In this document: positions 1-7,786 of the stretch, piece after piece
Position numbering within the stretch: position 1 is the stretch's first letter
How the letters are laid out: each line of letters opens with the position of its first letter
Origin: SYIM01 sp964581825
GTDB lineage: Bacteria; Pseudomonadota; Gammaproteobacteria; Burkholderiales; Burkholderiaceae_E
Length of the DNA stretch: 15,828 nt
Direction of reading: 5' to 3'
Assembly: GCA_964581825.1 (NCBI GenBank)
Contig: CAZORB010000108.1
Location: 1 to 15,828 of the forward strand
Program-made: the position numbers and the translations under genes
Notes under the pieces: generated by a model
Told to the model about the DNA's origin: nothing
Databases searched by the model: none
The model's input: the letters and a program-made list of their open reading frames with translations, nothing else

Positions 1-1705
1 TTTCCGTTGCCCAATTGACGGTGGACGGATTAACGGGCGCTTTCGCGACATTGAAGTCGTTGACCGCAACCGGAGCGTCATTGGCGCCCTGTATCACCAC
101 CGACAATTGGCTTACGGCAGCGCTACCCACACCGGAGCTCACGCTGTAGCTGAAGGTTTCGGTAAGCGTGGTACCTGGGGTACGCAGCGCCTGAACCTTC
201 GCATTAGCGTTGTCTACGAGGTAGGCATACGAGCCATCGGCACCGATCCGAAGCGTGCCGTAAAGCCCGGTCACGGTGGCGTAGGCCGATGCACTGGTGG
301 AGCCTGCGATCGGCACCGCCGATGCACCCGTCGCGCCGCTGCTTGCGCCGGTCACAGTGAGCCCGGAGGTCACCGTTTCCAGCATGTTGGTGACCTTGTT
401 GATCCGATAACTGGTGAGCCCGCCAGTGTCGTTGGTGAGCACGCTTCCCGACGGATTGATACCCGCAGTCGCGTTGGCAACCCCCCCCGCCTCGAGCGCT
501 GTGGCCGGGTCGATGACCGCCACCGCTGGCGCCGGCTTGGGCAACATGGCGTTTAGGGCGGCCGCGATGGGGTCACTGCTCGTGCCCTGGTTGGTGTTGC
601 TCGCGGGTACGAACGAGTCGCCGCCGTTGACATCAACATAGAGCGTGCGGGCTGGAATGTTGGTGATGGTGCCGGAGGGATATACATAAAACTGCAATGC
701 AACCGTGGTGGAGCCCACCTTCGATTGGCGACTCATCTCGCCATAGAAGCTCGTAACAACCCGGTTTGCGCTGTCGATGGCGTAAAGCGTTCCCCGGACG
801 TTGTTGCCGGAGTAGTAGGGATTGTTTTCTGGGTCGGAAACAAACAGGGTCCGGGTCACTGGCGTGCCGGCGGCGTCGTTCACGGTGGGCCCGAGACTCA
901 GGATGTTCTGCTCGAGACTGGCCGTTCCGGCACCGGCCAGGTTGTAGACCCTGCCGGTAAACAGTAACGAAGCCATTTCCACATCGACCCACTGCTGGTC
1001 GATCCGGATCTGAAGCCAGTCGTTCTCCGAAGCAATGCGCTCACTCTGCGCATCGTCGAGCGCGAGCCCGAGCACCGCACGAGCGAAGGCTTCGCCCTCA
1101 TCGCCACGGGTGTCGCGGCTACCATTGAGCAGCGTATCGAGATGGTGCCCCCACTCTTCCGCCAGCACACCTGCCACCTCGGCGGCGCTGGTGCCGCGGG
1201 CCGCGAGCCAATCGGCATTCAGGTAAATAACTGGGTCACCCTGCGGGCTTCTGGCCGCATACGCGCCCTTGGCGCCGATCAGTTCTGCGCTGCTACGAAG
1301 TTCCACGCGGACCTGGAGTTCACCGTCGTTGAACTGATTGAGAATCGACTGCGCACCGGCGAGCCAAGCCTCGCTCGGTTCGCCGCCCGCGTACAGCGCT
1401 GAAAGGTTCTGGAGCACATCGGGCTGGCGCATCCAGGCGGCGATGGCGCGCTGCGCGCTCGCCTGAGCGTTAGATAACGCCACCGGCGCTGAATCGGTGA
1501 CGCGCGGTACGGGTCCCGGCTGTGAACCATCCGAGGCACGGATCGAACGGTCAGACTCGCCCGCGGGCAAGGTCCGCGCGATGGCCGAATCCAGATGGCG
1601 GTCGGGAGCAAGATCGGTGTAGGTGAGCATTCCCGCACCGTCGAACATCCAGCGGTGCTCGAGCGCAAGTAGGGATAGGCGACCGGTCGCTTGCGGGGAG
1701 GGCAT
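1..1705 (-). CDS. LEPR-XLL / VCBS-repeat large surface protein (N-terminal part, gene runs off left edge)
   Basis: Unbroken minus-strand frame of 568 codons with no stop before position 1, so the C-terminus is missing. The ATG at 1703-1705 is chosen because it keeps the N-terminal signature LALEHRWMFDGAG (residues 14-25 or so), which matches the LEPR-XLL (LExRxLFDGA) motif that opens many giant RTX/VCBS surface proteins. Residues about 170-215 carry AEEWGHHLD followed by GDEGEAFA (201-208), a zincin-like block. Residues about 430-568 fit a VCBS/cadherin-like repeat: GADGSYAYLVDN, then TETFSYSVSSG, then GANDAPVAVND (540 onward). Family knowledge: such proteins are usually very large and secreted, often by type I systems, and act in adhesion or biofilm. 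Inference: the missing part probably holds more repeats and a C-terminal secretion signal. It diverges from an adaptor/protease gene run, which is probably functionally linked. No strong ribosome-binding site is visible. The family call is firm; the exact role is not. Confidence 0.88.
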   Translation of the reverse strand, partial: MPSPQATGRLSLLALEHRWMFDGAGMLTYTDLAPDRHLDSAIARTLPAGESDRSIRASDGSQPGPVPRVTDSAPVALSNAQASAQRAIAAWMRQPDVLQNLSALYAGGEPSEAWLAGAQSILNQFNDGELQVRVELRSSAELIGAKGAYAARSPQGDPVIYLNADWLAARGTSAAEVAGVLAEEWGHHLDTLLNGSRDTRGDEGEAFARAVLGLALDDAQSERIASENDWLQIRIDQQWVDVEMASLLFTGRVYNLAGAGTASLEQNILSLGPTVNDAAGTPVTRTLFVSDPENNPYYSGNNVRGTLYAIDSANRVVTSFYGEMSRQSKVGSTTVALQFYVYPSGTITNIPARTLYVDVNGGDSFVPASNTNQGTSSDPIAAALNAMLPKPAPAVAVIDPATALEAGGVANATAGINPSGSVLTNDTGGLTSYRINKVTNMLETVTSGLTVTGASSGATGASAVPIAGSTSASAYATVTGLYGTLRIGADGSYAYLVDNANAKVQALRTPGTTLTETFSYSVSSGVGSAAVSQLSVVIQGANDAPVAVNDFNVAKAPVNPSTVNWATE

Positions 1706-1995
1706 TCTTTTTGGTGTTTTCTTGCGTGCAGTCACCGTGGGCACCCGAGGTCGTTGAGAAACCCTCAAATGCTAGGTGCGATGCCCCCCAAGCACCATCC
1801 GCCGATCGAAGGAATCGTCGAACAGATGACGCAGAGGGATGTCGATGGGTTTTCCGAGAGAAAAGCGTCGTGCGATGCACGATGTCGAATCCTGCGATCG
1901 GAGGATATGAACCAGGCGTAATGCTGGGCAACATCCTTTCTCGCTGCGGCCCAGGTCAATTCAGCCGTGCCCTCACACCTCCCCGCTTTTTGCTC
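1706..1995. promoter_or_regulatory. Divergent intergenic region between the surface-protein gene and the adaptor operon
   Basis: About 290 bases separate the two divergent starts and should hold promoters for both. Two short perfect inverted repeats are visible: TTGAG-N5-CTCAA at 1754-1768 and TCGTGC-GAT-GCACGA at 1868-1882. Either could bind a regulator, but both are short enough to arise by chance. I see no convincing -35/-10 pair. The adaptor frame stays open leftwards to 1711, so part of this region could be coding if an upstream start (for example ATG at 1882 or 1921) is used. The translated upstream stretch resembles no signal peptide or domain, so I treat it as non-coding. Confidence 0.4.
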
Positions 1996-2886
1996 ATGAG
2001 CATCTGTCGTTTCACATCGCGATCATTTCTAACCGGCGCCGGCGCGCTTTCCTTGGCAATCGCCGCCTTCGCGCAGCCAGCCCCGTCTGCCTCAACAGGG
2101 TCGAGATCGAGCCTGACGGCTGGCGGCTCGCCAGTAGTCACGTCGCCAAGCGCTGCGTCGACGCCGCCCGAGCAACGCATCCTCATTCAGGCCTGGGCTG
2201 AAACCGAGACAGTGATCTCCAGTCCCCTGGTGGGATTGGTGTCGCAGATTCCGACCCGGCCAGGTACGCGATTCGAGAGGGATGAGGTACTCATCCGCTA
2301 TGAATGCACCGAAAACGAAGCGCGAGCGCAAATCGCGCTGTCTGAACATACTGCAGCGAGCGAAACCCTTGCTGCGAAAATCCGCTTGCAGTCGATGAAT
2401 GCCGCCTCGGAGATCGAGGTGATTGTTGCCGCTGCCCAGGTCAGTAAAGCGGAGGCACAGCTGAAGCTTGCCGAATACCAGGCAAGGCAGTGTCGAGTTC
2501 TGGCTCCATTTGATGGGTACGTGGTTCGCTCCATCGGCAAGCCCTATCAGACCACGACCGTAGGGCAGCCGATGCTGGAGATCATCACCGCAGGAACTCC
2601 CAAGCTCAGGGTGAGCGCGGATTCCCGTCTTTTCAACCGCTTTCGGGTTGGCACCAGCCTGCGCGTGACCATCGACGAGACCGGCCAGAGCTACAACGCT
2701 CGGATTACCCTCATCAATGCGCGCATTGACCCGGTCAACCAAACCTTCGAGATGGAAGCCAGGGTACAGGGTAGCGCGCCGGGCCTTCTTCCCGGAATGA
2801 GTGGTTCGGCGGTACTCGTGGCCACCGACCCGCCTTCCGAGCCAAGCACTGATCGGGTGCTACCCGGAGGCGGAGCGCGCCGATGA
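1996..2886 (+). CDS. HlyD/RND-type periplasmic adaptor with signal peptide
   Basis: A membrane-fusion (adaptor) protein that would link an inner-membrane exporter to an outer-membrane channel. From the ATG at 1996 it is 296 residues. The N-terminus (residues 1-26, FLTGAGALSLAIAAFA then Q) is a good signal peptide, which is why I prefer this start although the frame is open back to 1711; the ribosome-binding site is weak. Residues about 62-105 form the first half of a biotinyl-lipoyl-like domain (SSPLVGLVSQIPTRPGTRF). A short helical hairpin spans about 105-165, and LAPFDGYVVR (169-178) starts the second lipoyl half. A beta-barrel and the typical LLPGMSGSAVLV end follow. The hairpin is short, more like RND adaptors than classical HlyD. 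Its stop overlaps the next start in ATGA, so translation is probably coupled. The substrate is unknown. Confidence 0.85.
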   Translation: MSICRFTSRSFLTGAGALSLAIAAFAQPAPSASTGSRSSLTAGGSPVVTSPSAASTPPEQRILIQAWAETETVISSPLVGLVSQIPTRPGTRFERDEVLIRYECTENEARAQIALSEHTAASETLAAKIRLQSMNAASEIEVIVAAAQVSKAEAQLKLAEYQARQCRVLAPFDGYVVRSIGKPYQTTTVGQPMLEIITAGTPKLRVSADSRLFNRFRVGTSLRVTIDETGQSYNARITLINARIDPVNQTFEMEARVQGSAPGLLPGMSGSAVLVATDPPSEPSTDRVLPGGGARR

Positions 2887-4238
2887 CCGCGCCCGCGGCT
2901 TCGTACTTGGAGGCATGGCCTGTCCTGAACTCCATCGTAGAAAAGGCTCGAACCGCCGCAAGTGAGCCCGCGCTTTCGTTTTCAGTAGTAAACGACACAT
3001 TTTCCCTGGTGCCCTACCGAAGCGCGCTGCTGATTGACACGCGGCGTCGACAGCCACGCCTTGTCTACGCATCTGGGCTCAGCACGGTCGATCGCAAATC
3101 ACCTTATGGTTCGTGGGTAGAGCAGGTAGTCGAAGCGCTTTTGCCAGCGTTGGCAGAGCGTAATCAATTTAATTGTGGGGATGTGCCTGAAGCGCTCCAG
3201 GCAGCTTGGTACGAATACTGGCCGCACCAGATCCGCATGTACCGACTGCTCGCTCACGACGGATCGACGCTGGCCGTTGCGGTCTACCTTACTGATCAGG
3301 ATTGGGCGCCAGAAGCGGCAGCGATGCTATCGGGTCTGCTCCAGCTGTACGCCGCCGCGCGCGAAATTCTTCGTTTGCGCGAGCGACGGCTTGGGGCGTT
3401 AGGGCGAAACGCGGATGGGCGCCTCTCGAGGGGGATCAAGCTTGCAGGGCTCGCGCTGAGTCTGACTCTGGCGGCAATGTTCATTCCGGTGCGGCAGTTC
3501 GTGATTGCACCGGCGGAAATCGTTTCGCTCGATTCGGTTGCGGTGACCTCACCGGTTGAGGGAATCATCGCCTCGGTGCCGGTGAGGCCCAACGAAAGCG
3601 TCAAGGCCGGCGAGGTGTTGGTGAAGCTCGACGACACCACGATTCGTAATCGCCTGGAGGGTGCCCGGCAAGCCCTCGAAGTGGCACGCGCCGAATTTCT
3701 CGCGAGTGCTCATCGCTCAATGATCACGAGTGATCGGGGTACCGAAGTGGGGGTGCTCCGCGGGCGGATCAATGAACGACTCGCAGAAGTGGCGTTCCTG
3801 GAAGAGCAACTCGGACTGTTGGATCTACGCGCGAGCCGCTCCGGGATTGCGGTTTACGGACAGGTCAACGATCTGATCGGCAAACCGGTCAGCCCGGGCC
3901 AGAAAGTGATGGAGCTGGCCGATCCTAAGAGGATTGGGGTTCAGGTCTGGGTCCCGGTTGCAGACGCCATTAACGTCAGGGAGGGCGCCCGGTTCAATCT
4001 GATGCTTTACTCCGACCCGCTCACGGCTCGAGGCGCGACACTCGAGCAGGCTAGTTATCAGGCAATCCGATCACCGGATGGCGTTGCGGCCTATCGCTTG
4101 CGGGCCACGCTGGATACTCAAGATGTATCGCGCCTTGGCTTGCGCGGCAATGCCAAGATCGACGGCGAACCGATCGCGCTTGGCTACTTCCTGTTTCGAC
4201 GGCCAATCGTCGTGATCCGTCAGTGGCTTGGGGTCTGA
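2883..4238 (+). CDS. HlyD-type adaptor with N-terminal GAF-like cytoplasmic region
   Basis: Protein of 451 residues. Residues about 25-165 form a soluble alpha/beta region (SALLIDTRRRQPRLVYASG, later LAVAVYLTDQDW) that looks GAF-like; this is a fold guess from pattern, not a firm match. A charged linker and one transmembrane helix follow (about 185-203, IKLAGLALSLTLAAMFIPV). After the membrane comes an adaptor: TSPVEGIIASVPVRPNESVKAG (222-243, lipoyl half), a coiled-coil hairpin at about 252-315, SGIAVYGQVNDLIGKPVSPGQ (320-340, second lipoyl half) and a beta-barrel. The second half starts SGIAVY rather than the usual APFDG. The topology puts the N-terminal region in the cytoplasm and the adaptor in the periplasm, so it could sense or recruit a partner. 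It overlaps the upstream adaptor gene by 4 bases and ends 3 bases before the M50 gene, so the three are almost certainly one operon. Confidence 0.83.
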   Translation: MTAPAASYLEAWPVLNSIVEKARTAASEPALSFSVVNDTFSLVPYRSALLIDTRRRQPRLVYASGLSTVDRKSPYGSWVEQVVEALLPALAERNQFNCGDVPEALQAAWYEYWPHQIRMYRLLAHDGSTLAVAVYLTDQDWAPEAAAMLSGLLQLYAAAREILRLRERRLGALGRNADGRLSRGIKLAGLALSLTLAAMFIPVRQFVIAPAEIVSLDSVAVTSPVEGIIASVPVRPNESVKAGEVLVKLDDTTIRNRLEGARQALEVARAEFLASAHRSMITSDRGTEVGVLRGRINERLAEVAFLEEQLGLLDLRASRSGIAVYGQVNDLIGKPVSPGQKVMELADPKRIGVQVWVPVADAINVREGARFNLMLYSDPLTARGATLEQASYQAIRSPDGVAAYRLRATLDTQDVSRLGLRGNAKIDGEPIALGYFLFRRPIVVIRQWLGV

Positions 4239-4241
4239 TAA

Positions 4242-6410
4242 GTGGCGACCGTTGCGGCCTCCGATCAAAGCCTGCGGAAAATCACGCCACAGGGTACGCA
4301 GGATCTGGGGTTACCACCGCTCAGGGAAGATCTCGCGCTCCATCCGGGGCCCACGCTCAAGAACGGGTCCCCCAGTTGGATGATCGAGGATCCCCTGCGA
4401 GGCCGGTTCTTCCGAATTGGATGGCTAGAGTTCGAACTGCTGTCACGCTGGGCGTGTGCCGACGCGGCCGTCCTGGTCGCGCAGGTATCTGACCAAACGC
4501 TGCTGTCACCCACCATTGACGAGGTCCTGGCGGTTAAGCAATTTCTGCTCGCTCACGAACTCATTGGCGACCCGGCTCGCCGAGCAGCAATCGCCGAGCG
4601 ACGTGGTCAGCCGGGACTCGCGACACGTGCGCTGCACCACTATCTGATGTTTCGCGTTCCGCTGTTGAATCCTGACCGTTTTCTGGTGGCGGCGCTACCC
4701 GCTGCCCGGCTCCTGTTGTCCCCCGTGACATTCTGGCTTTCGGTCCTGGCCGGCGCGATCGGTATCGGATTTGCCACCACGCAATGGGCCAGCTTTGTAA
4801 GCACTTTCGTCGACACGCTGTCGCTTCAGGGGCTCATGAGCTATGCGCTCGCCCTGATATTCGCCAAGGTGCTGCATGAGTTTGGGCATGCCCTGACGGC
4901 GCGCCATTTCGGGTTACGGGTACCGCGTATGGGGGTTGCATTCGTCTTGCTGCTGCCCATGCTTTACACCGATACCGGGGAGACCTGGCGACTGACCCGG
5001 CAGCGCGATCGTCTATCGGTCGCCATGGCAGGTATGCGCATTGAAGTCATGCTGGCCGCGTGGTGCACGCTCGCCTGGAGCTTCCTTCCGGACGGTCCCC
5101 TGCGGGGCGCCTGCTTTTTCCTGGCAACGACCAGCTGGCTCATGACACTTGCAATCAACGCGAGCCCGTTCCTGCGATTCGATGGCTATTTCATGCTCTC
5201 GGATGCCTGCGGCATCGCCAATCTGCATGACGAAGCGGGAAAAATGCTGCGGCATCGACTTCGGCGTGTCCTCCTCGGTATCGCCGAGCCGTTGCCCCTG
5301 GTTGAAGGGGCGCCCGCTCCTCGGTGGTTGTTCTGGTTCGGGTTTGCCACAGCGATTTACCGGTTCTTCCTTTTCCTCGGGATCGCCCTGGCCGTTTATC
5401 ACTTCTTTTTCAAGTTGCTTGGCATCTTTCTGTTTGCCGTAGAGATCTGGTGGTTCATCCTGCGGCCTGTTTATAGGGAAGTGATTGTTTGGTGGCGTGA
5501 ACGTACTCGAATTCGGCTCGTCAATCTCATCGGTCTGACGATTGCCTTATCCGTCATGTTGCTCGCACTCACGGTGCCCTGGCAGTCGCGAGTCTTTGCT
5601 GACGGATGGATCCGCGCGGGCCAAGAGTTTGCGCTCTACTCTCCAAGGCCCGCGGTACTTGGATTTCGGCCAGCGGCGGGGCCCGTTGAACAGGACGCTC
5701 TGATTACGGTCCTTGAGTCGCCAGACCTCCAGCTACGCGAAACTCGAGCAGTGGCACGAATCGGTGCGCTGGACAGCCGACTCTCGGCAGGGGCCGCTTC
5801 GCGAGGAGGAGTTTTCTCACCGGCAGCAGGCGAACCCGTTCCGGAATCAGCTCGCACGACGCGTGCACAGTTATCCCAGCAGCAGATCGAGATAGCCGGA
5901 GCAGGAGCGGAGGCTGGCAGGCTACGCTTGCTATCACCGTTTCGCGGCACCGTGGTCGATGTTGCCCAGGACGCGATCGGCGGGGCCATGGTGAATCGGC
6001 AGGAGGTGCTGGCTCGTGTTGTCGATACATCGTTCTGGGTCGCTGAGGTTTTTGTCGACGAAGACGATGTTCGCCGAATACGGGTAGGAGCGGCGATGAA
6101 AGCGTGGTTGCTTGGCACCGACCCATTGATCTTGACCGGTACCGTCGAGGAAATTGATGACGTGCCGCTCGAACAGTTGCCCACGCCCATGCTCGCAGCC
6201 CGTTTCGGCGGGCGGTTTGCAACCGTTGAGGAACCCGAGTCACTAAAACCCCGTCGCAACCTGTATCGTGTCCGCTGCCGGGTCGATGGGGTACCGCCTA
6301 TGACGCAATCGCGGCTGGCGGCCTTCGTCTTGGAAGCAGAGCGTGTCAGCTTGGCGGACAGCCTCTGGCGCGCGATGCTTGGGGCTCTGTTATTACAGGC
6401 TGTATTTTGA
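4242..6410 (+). CDS. PqqD-like / M50 zinc metalloprotease / adaptor fusion protein
   Basis: A 722-residue membrane protein resembling the putative peptide zinc metalloprotease group. The start is GTG at 4242, 3 bases after the previous stop; it is needed to include residues about 45-112 (MIEDPLRGRFFRIGWLEFEL), a PqqD-like winged-helix region. Membrane helices follow from about 155. HEFGH (212-216) is the zinc/catalytic motif, and NASPFLRFDGYF carries the second-site Asp at about 314, so the M50 core appears intact. More helices lie at about 350-405 and 427-448. The periplasmic C-terminus has adaptor features: LLSPFRGTVVDV lipoyl half, then SFWVAEVFVDEDDVRRI. Inference: it cleaves or handles a peptide or protein exported by this locus, perhaps the large surface protein or the small secreted one. 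The segment at about 515-541 reads better in another frame (see findings). Confidence 0.83.
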   Translation: MATVAASDQSLRKITPQGTQDLGLPPLREDLALHPGPTLKNGSPSWMIEDPLRGRFFRIGWLEFELLSRWACADAAVLVAQVSDQTLLSPTIDEVLAVKQFLLAHELIGDPARRAAIAERRGQPGLATRALHHYLMFRVPLLNPDRFLVAALPAARLLLSPVTFWLSVLAGAIGIGFATTQWASFVSTFVDTLSLQGLMSYALALIFAKVLHEFGHALTARHFGLRVPRMGVAFVLLLPMLYTDTGETWRLTRQRDRLSVAMAGMRIEVMLAAWCTLAWSFLPDGPLRGACFFLATTSWLMTLAINASPFLRFDGYFMLSDACGIANLHDEAGKMLRHRLRRVLLGIAEPLPLVEGAPAPRWLFWFGFATAIYRFFLFLGIALAVYHFFFKLLGIFLFAVEIWWFILRPVYREVIVWWRERTRIRLVNLIGLTIALSVMLLALTVPWQSRVFADGWIRAGQEFALYSPRPAVLGFRPAAGPVEQDALITVLESPDLQLRETRAVARIGALDSRLSAGAASRGGVFSPAAGEPVPESARTTRAQLSQQQIEIAGAGAEAGRLRLLSPFRGTVVDVAQDAIGGAMVNRQEVLARVVDTSFWVAEVFVDEDDVRRIRVGAAMKAWLLGTDPLILTGTVEEIDDVPLEQLPTPMLAARFGGRFATVEEPESLKPRRNLYRVRCRVDGVPPMTQSRLAAFVLEAERVSLADSLWRAMLGALLLQAVF

Positions 6411-6435
6411 TTCAAACATCGCTTACGAGGACGTC

Positions 6436-6792
6436 ATGTTCGCGAGTAACCGTTGGTCAGGTCGCTTAGGGGTCGCGCTACTCCTGGTGTCATCGGGCAG
6501 TGCCTTTGCTCAGGTGTCGACTGCCACCCAGCGATTCGTGGGGGCGAACCTCACGAACCCAGTCCTAGCAGTAGAACTCGATGCGGCGCCCGATCGGATG
6601 GTGCAGAATTCCTCAGGCCCGTCTGGTGTTGGGCTTCAAGGCTCTGCTGGTGGAGGGGCGCCAGAAGGCTACGGCGCGAGGGTGCAATCGCAGACTTCGC
6701 CACCCACCTTTACCGGCGCAGGGGGCGTCGCGGGCTCCGGCGGCACAACTACTCACCTATCCGGGCAGGGTTTCAGCAATTGGGGACGGTAA
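6436..6792 (+). CDS. Small secreted Gly/Ser/Thr-rich protein, unknown function
   Basis: Protein of 118 residues from the ATG at 6436, which has a GAGG ribosome-binding site 6 bases upstream; the frame is open further left but only inside the M50 gene. Residues 1-25 form a clear signal peptide (basic start, LGVALLLVSSGSAFA, then Q26). The mature part is low complexity and rich in Gly, Ser, Thr and Ala, with no cysteine and no domain I recognise; it ends in GQGFSNWGR. It lies 25 bases after the M50 gene on the same strand, so it is probably the last gene of that operon. It could be a periplasmic helper, a surface component, or a substrate of the protease/adaptor system. None of these is shown by sequence alone. 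Confidence 0.7.
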   Translation: MFASNRWSGRLGVALLLVSSGSAFAQVSTATQRFVGANLTNPVLAVELDAAPDRMVQNSSGPSGVGLQGSAGGGAPEGYGARVQSQTSPPTFTGAGGVAGSGGTTTHLSGQGFSNWGR

Positions 6793-6801
6793 GCGACCTG
6801 A

Positions 6802-7755
6802 TCAACAGGCCGGGCGGACGATCGCTTTGGACCACGCCGAGTACCAGGCCTTGAAAAGCGCCAGCTGAGTCGCCGCGTAGCGCTTCTGGCTCGCCGACAG
6901 CTGATCGGTGGGATTGAGGTGGAGCTCGTATTCCGGATTGCCCTCAAGCACCATCAGGTGCTTGTAGTACAGCACCAGATCAACGCCCTCATCAAACGAT
7001 GACAGGACACCCAGGGCCTGGTCGAGCTCGCGCGCGCGGACGCGCGCATCGGCATCGCCCGCGGCCGCGGCTCGACACAACGATTCAAGCTGCAGCACTT
7101 CACGAGGCAGGACGTTGCCGATTCCCGTGATTGCACCGACCGCGCCGCAATTGACATAGCCATGAAAAACCTGGGTGTCGACACCCACCAGGAGTGATAC
7201 GCCTGGCTCATGTCCGACGATATGTTCGGCAGCGTACCGAAGCGATGCTGCGCCACCAAACTCTTTGAATCCCACCAGATTCGAATACTTGCGGCGCAGT
7301 TCGAAGAAGAGATCGGCGCGGGTTTCGTAGCCGTAATAGGGGCTGTTGTAGATGACGGCAGACAGTGAACCCGCCGCGCTCAGTACGCCTTCAAAATGCG
7401 CCCGTTGGGCAGCAACCGAACTGCCGCGTGACAGCACCCGCGGAATGACCATCAGCCCGCCAGCGCCGCAACGCTGGGCATGGGCTGCGATGGCCGCGGC
7501 GCGTGCAGGATTCTGCGCGCCCGTTCCAACCACCACCGGCACACCCGCCCGCACCAGCCGCTCTACGCCCTCCATCCGCTGCTCGTCGGTGAGAAGCGGC
7601 CAGTCACCCATGGAGCCGCAGTAGACAACCGCGTTCATGCCGATACCCACGAGCTCTTTTGCCTTGCGTACCAAAGCATCGAAGTCAGGTTGTCGGTCAG
7701 GCCCGCAAGGGGTCATCAGTGCGGGGATCACGCCGGAGAAAATAGTGGCAGCCAT
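6802..7755 (-). CDS. DHDPS/NAL-superfamily lyase, candidate pyrroline-4-hydroxy-2-carboxylate deaminase
   Basis: A 317-residue (beta/alpha)8 Schiff-base enzyme of the dihydrodipicolinate synthase / N-acetylneuraminate lyase superfamily. The catalytic lysine is K164 in VGFKEFGG and the partner tyrosine is Y136 in IYNSPYY. The carboxylate-binding GTTGE loop of DapA is replaced by CGSMGDW (46-52), so lysine synthesis is unlikely. From memory of the family, CGSMGDWPLL and VLSSFDEGVDLVLYYKHLM resemble the deaminase that turns pyrroline-4-hydroxy-2-carboxylate into 2-oxoglutarate semialdehyde in hydroxyproline breakdown. That is a recognition, not a search result. Other aldolases or dehydratases of the superfamily are possible. 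It is the last gene of the TRAP operon, 66 bases after dctP, with a hairpin in between. It ends 9 bases from the convergent small secreted-protein gene. Confidence 0.8.
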   Translation of the reverse strand: MAATIFSGVIPALMTPCGPDRQPDFDALVRKAKELVGIGMNAVVYCGSMGDWPLLTDEQRMEGVERLVRAGVPVVVGTGAQNPARAAAIAAHAQRCGAGGLMVIPRVLSRGSSVAAQRAHFEGVLSAAGSLSAVIYNSPYYGYETRADLFFELRRKYSNLVGFKEFGGAASLRYAAEHIVGHEPGVSLLVGVDTQVFHGYVNCGAVGAITGIGNVLPREVLQLESLCRAAAAGDADARVRARELDQALGVLSSFDEGVDLVLYYKHLMVLEGNPEYELHLNPTDQLSASQKRYAATQLALFKAWYSAWSKAIVRPAC

Positions 7756-7786
7756 GGCAGGGCCTTGGTGGAGACGATTGACATTG

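Noticed and set aside
107..1402. Several plus-strand frames opposite the surface-protein gene
   Set aside because: The minus strand is open across the whole region and gives LEPR-XLL and VCBS signatures. The plus-strand frames are short, overlapping and featureless.
5636..6415. Open minus-strand frame of 259 codons opposite the M50 gene
   Set aside because: Its translation is a Ser/Arg/Thr-rich low-complexity string with no domain, typical of an antisense shadow of a GC-rich gene. The plus strand has clear protease/adaptor motifs.
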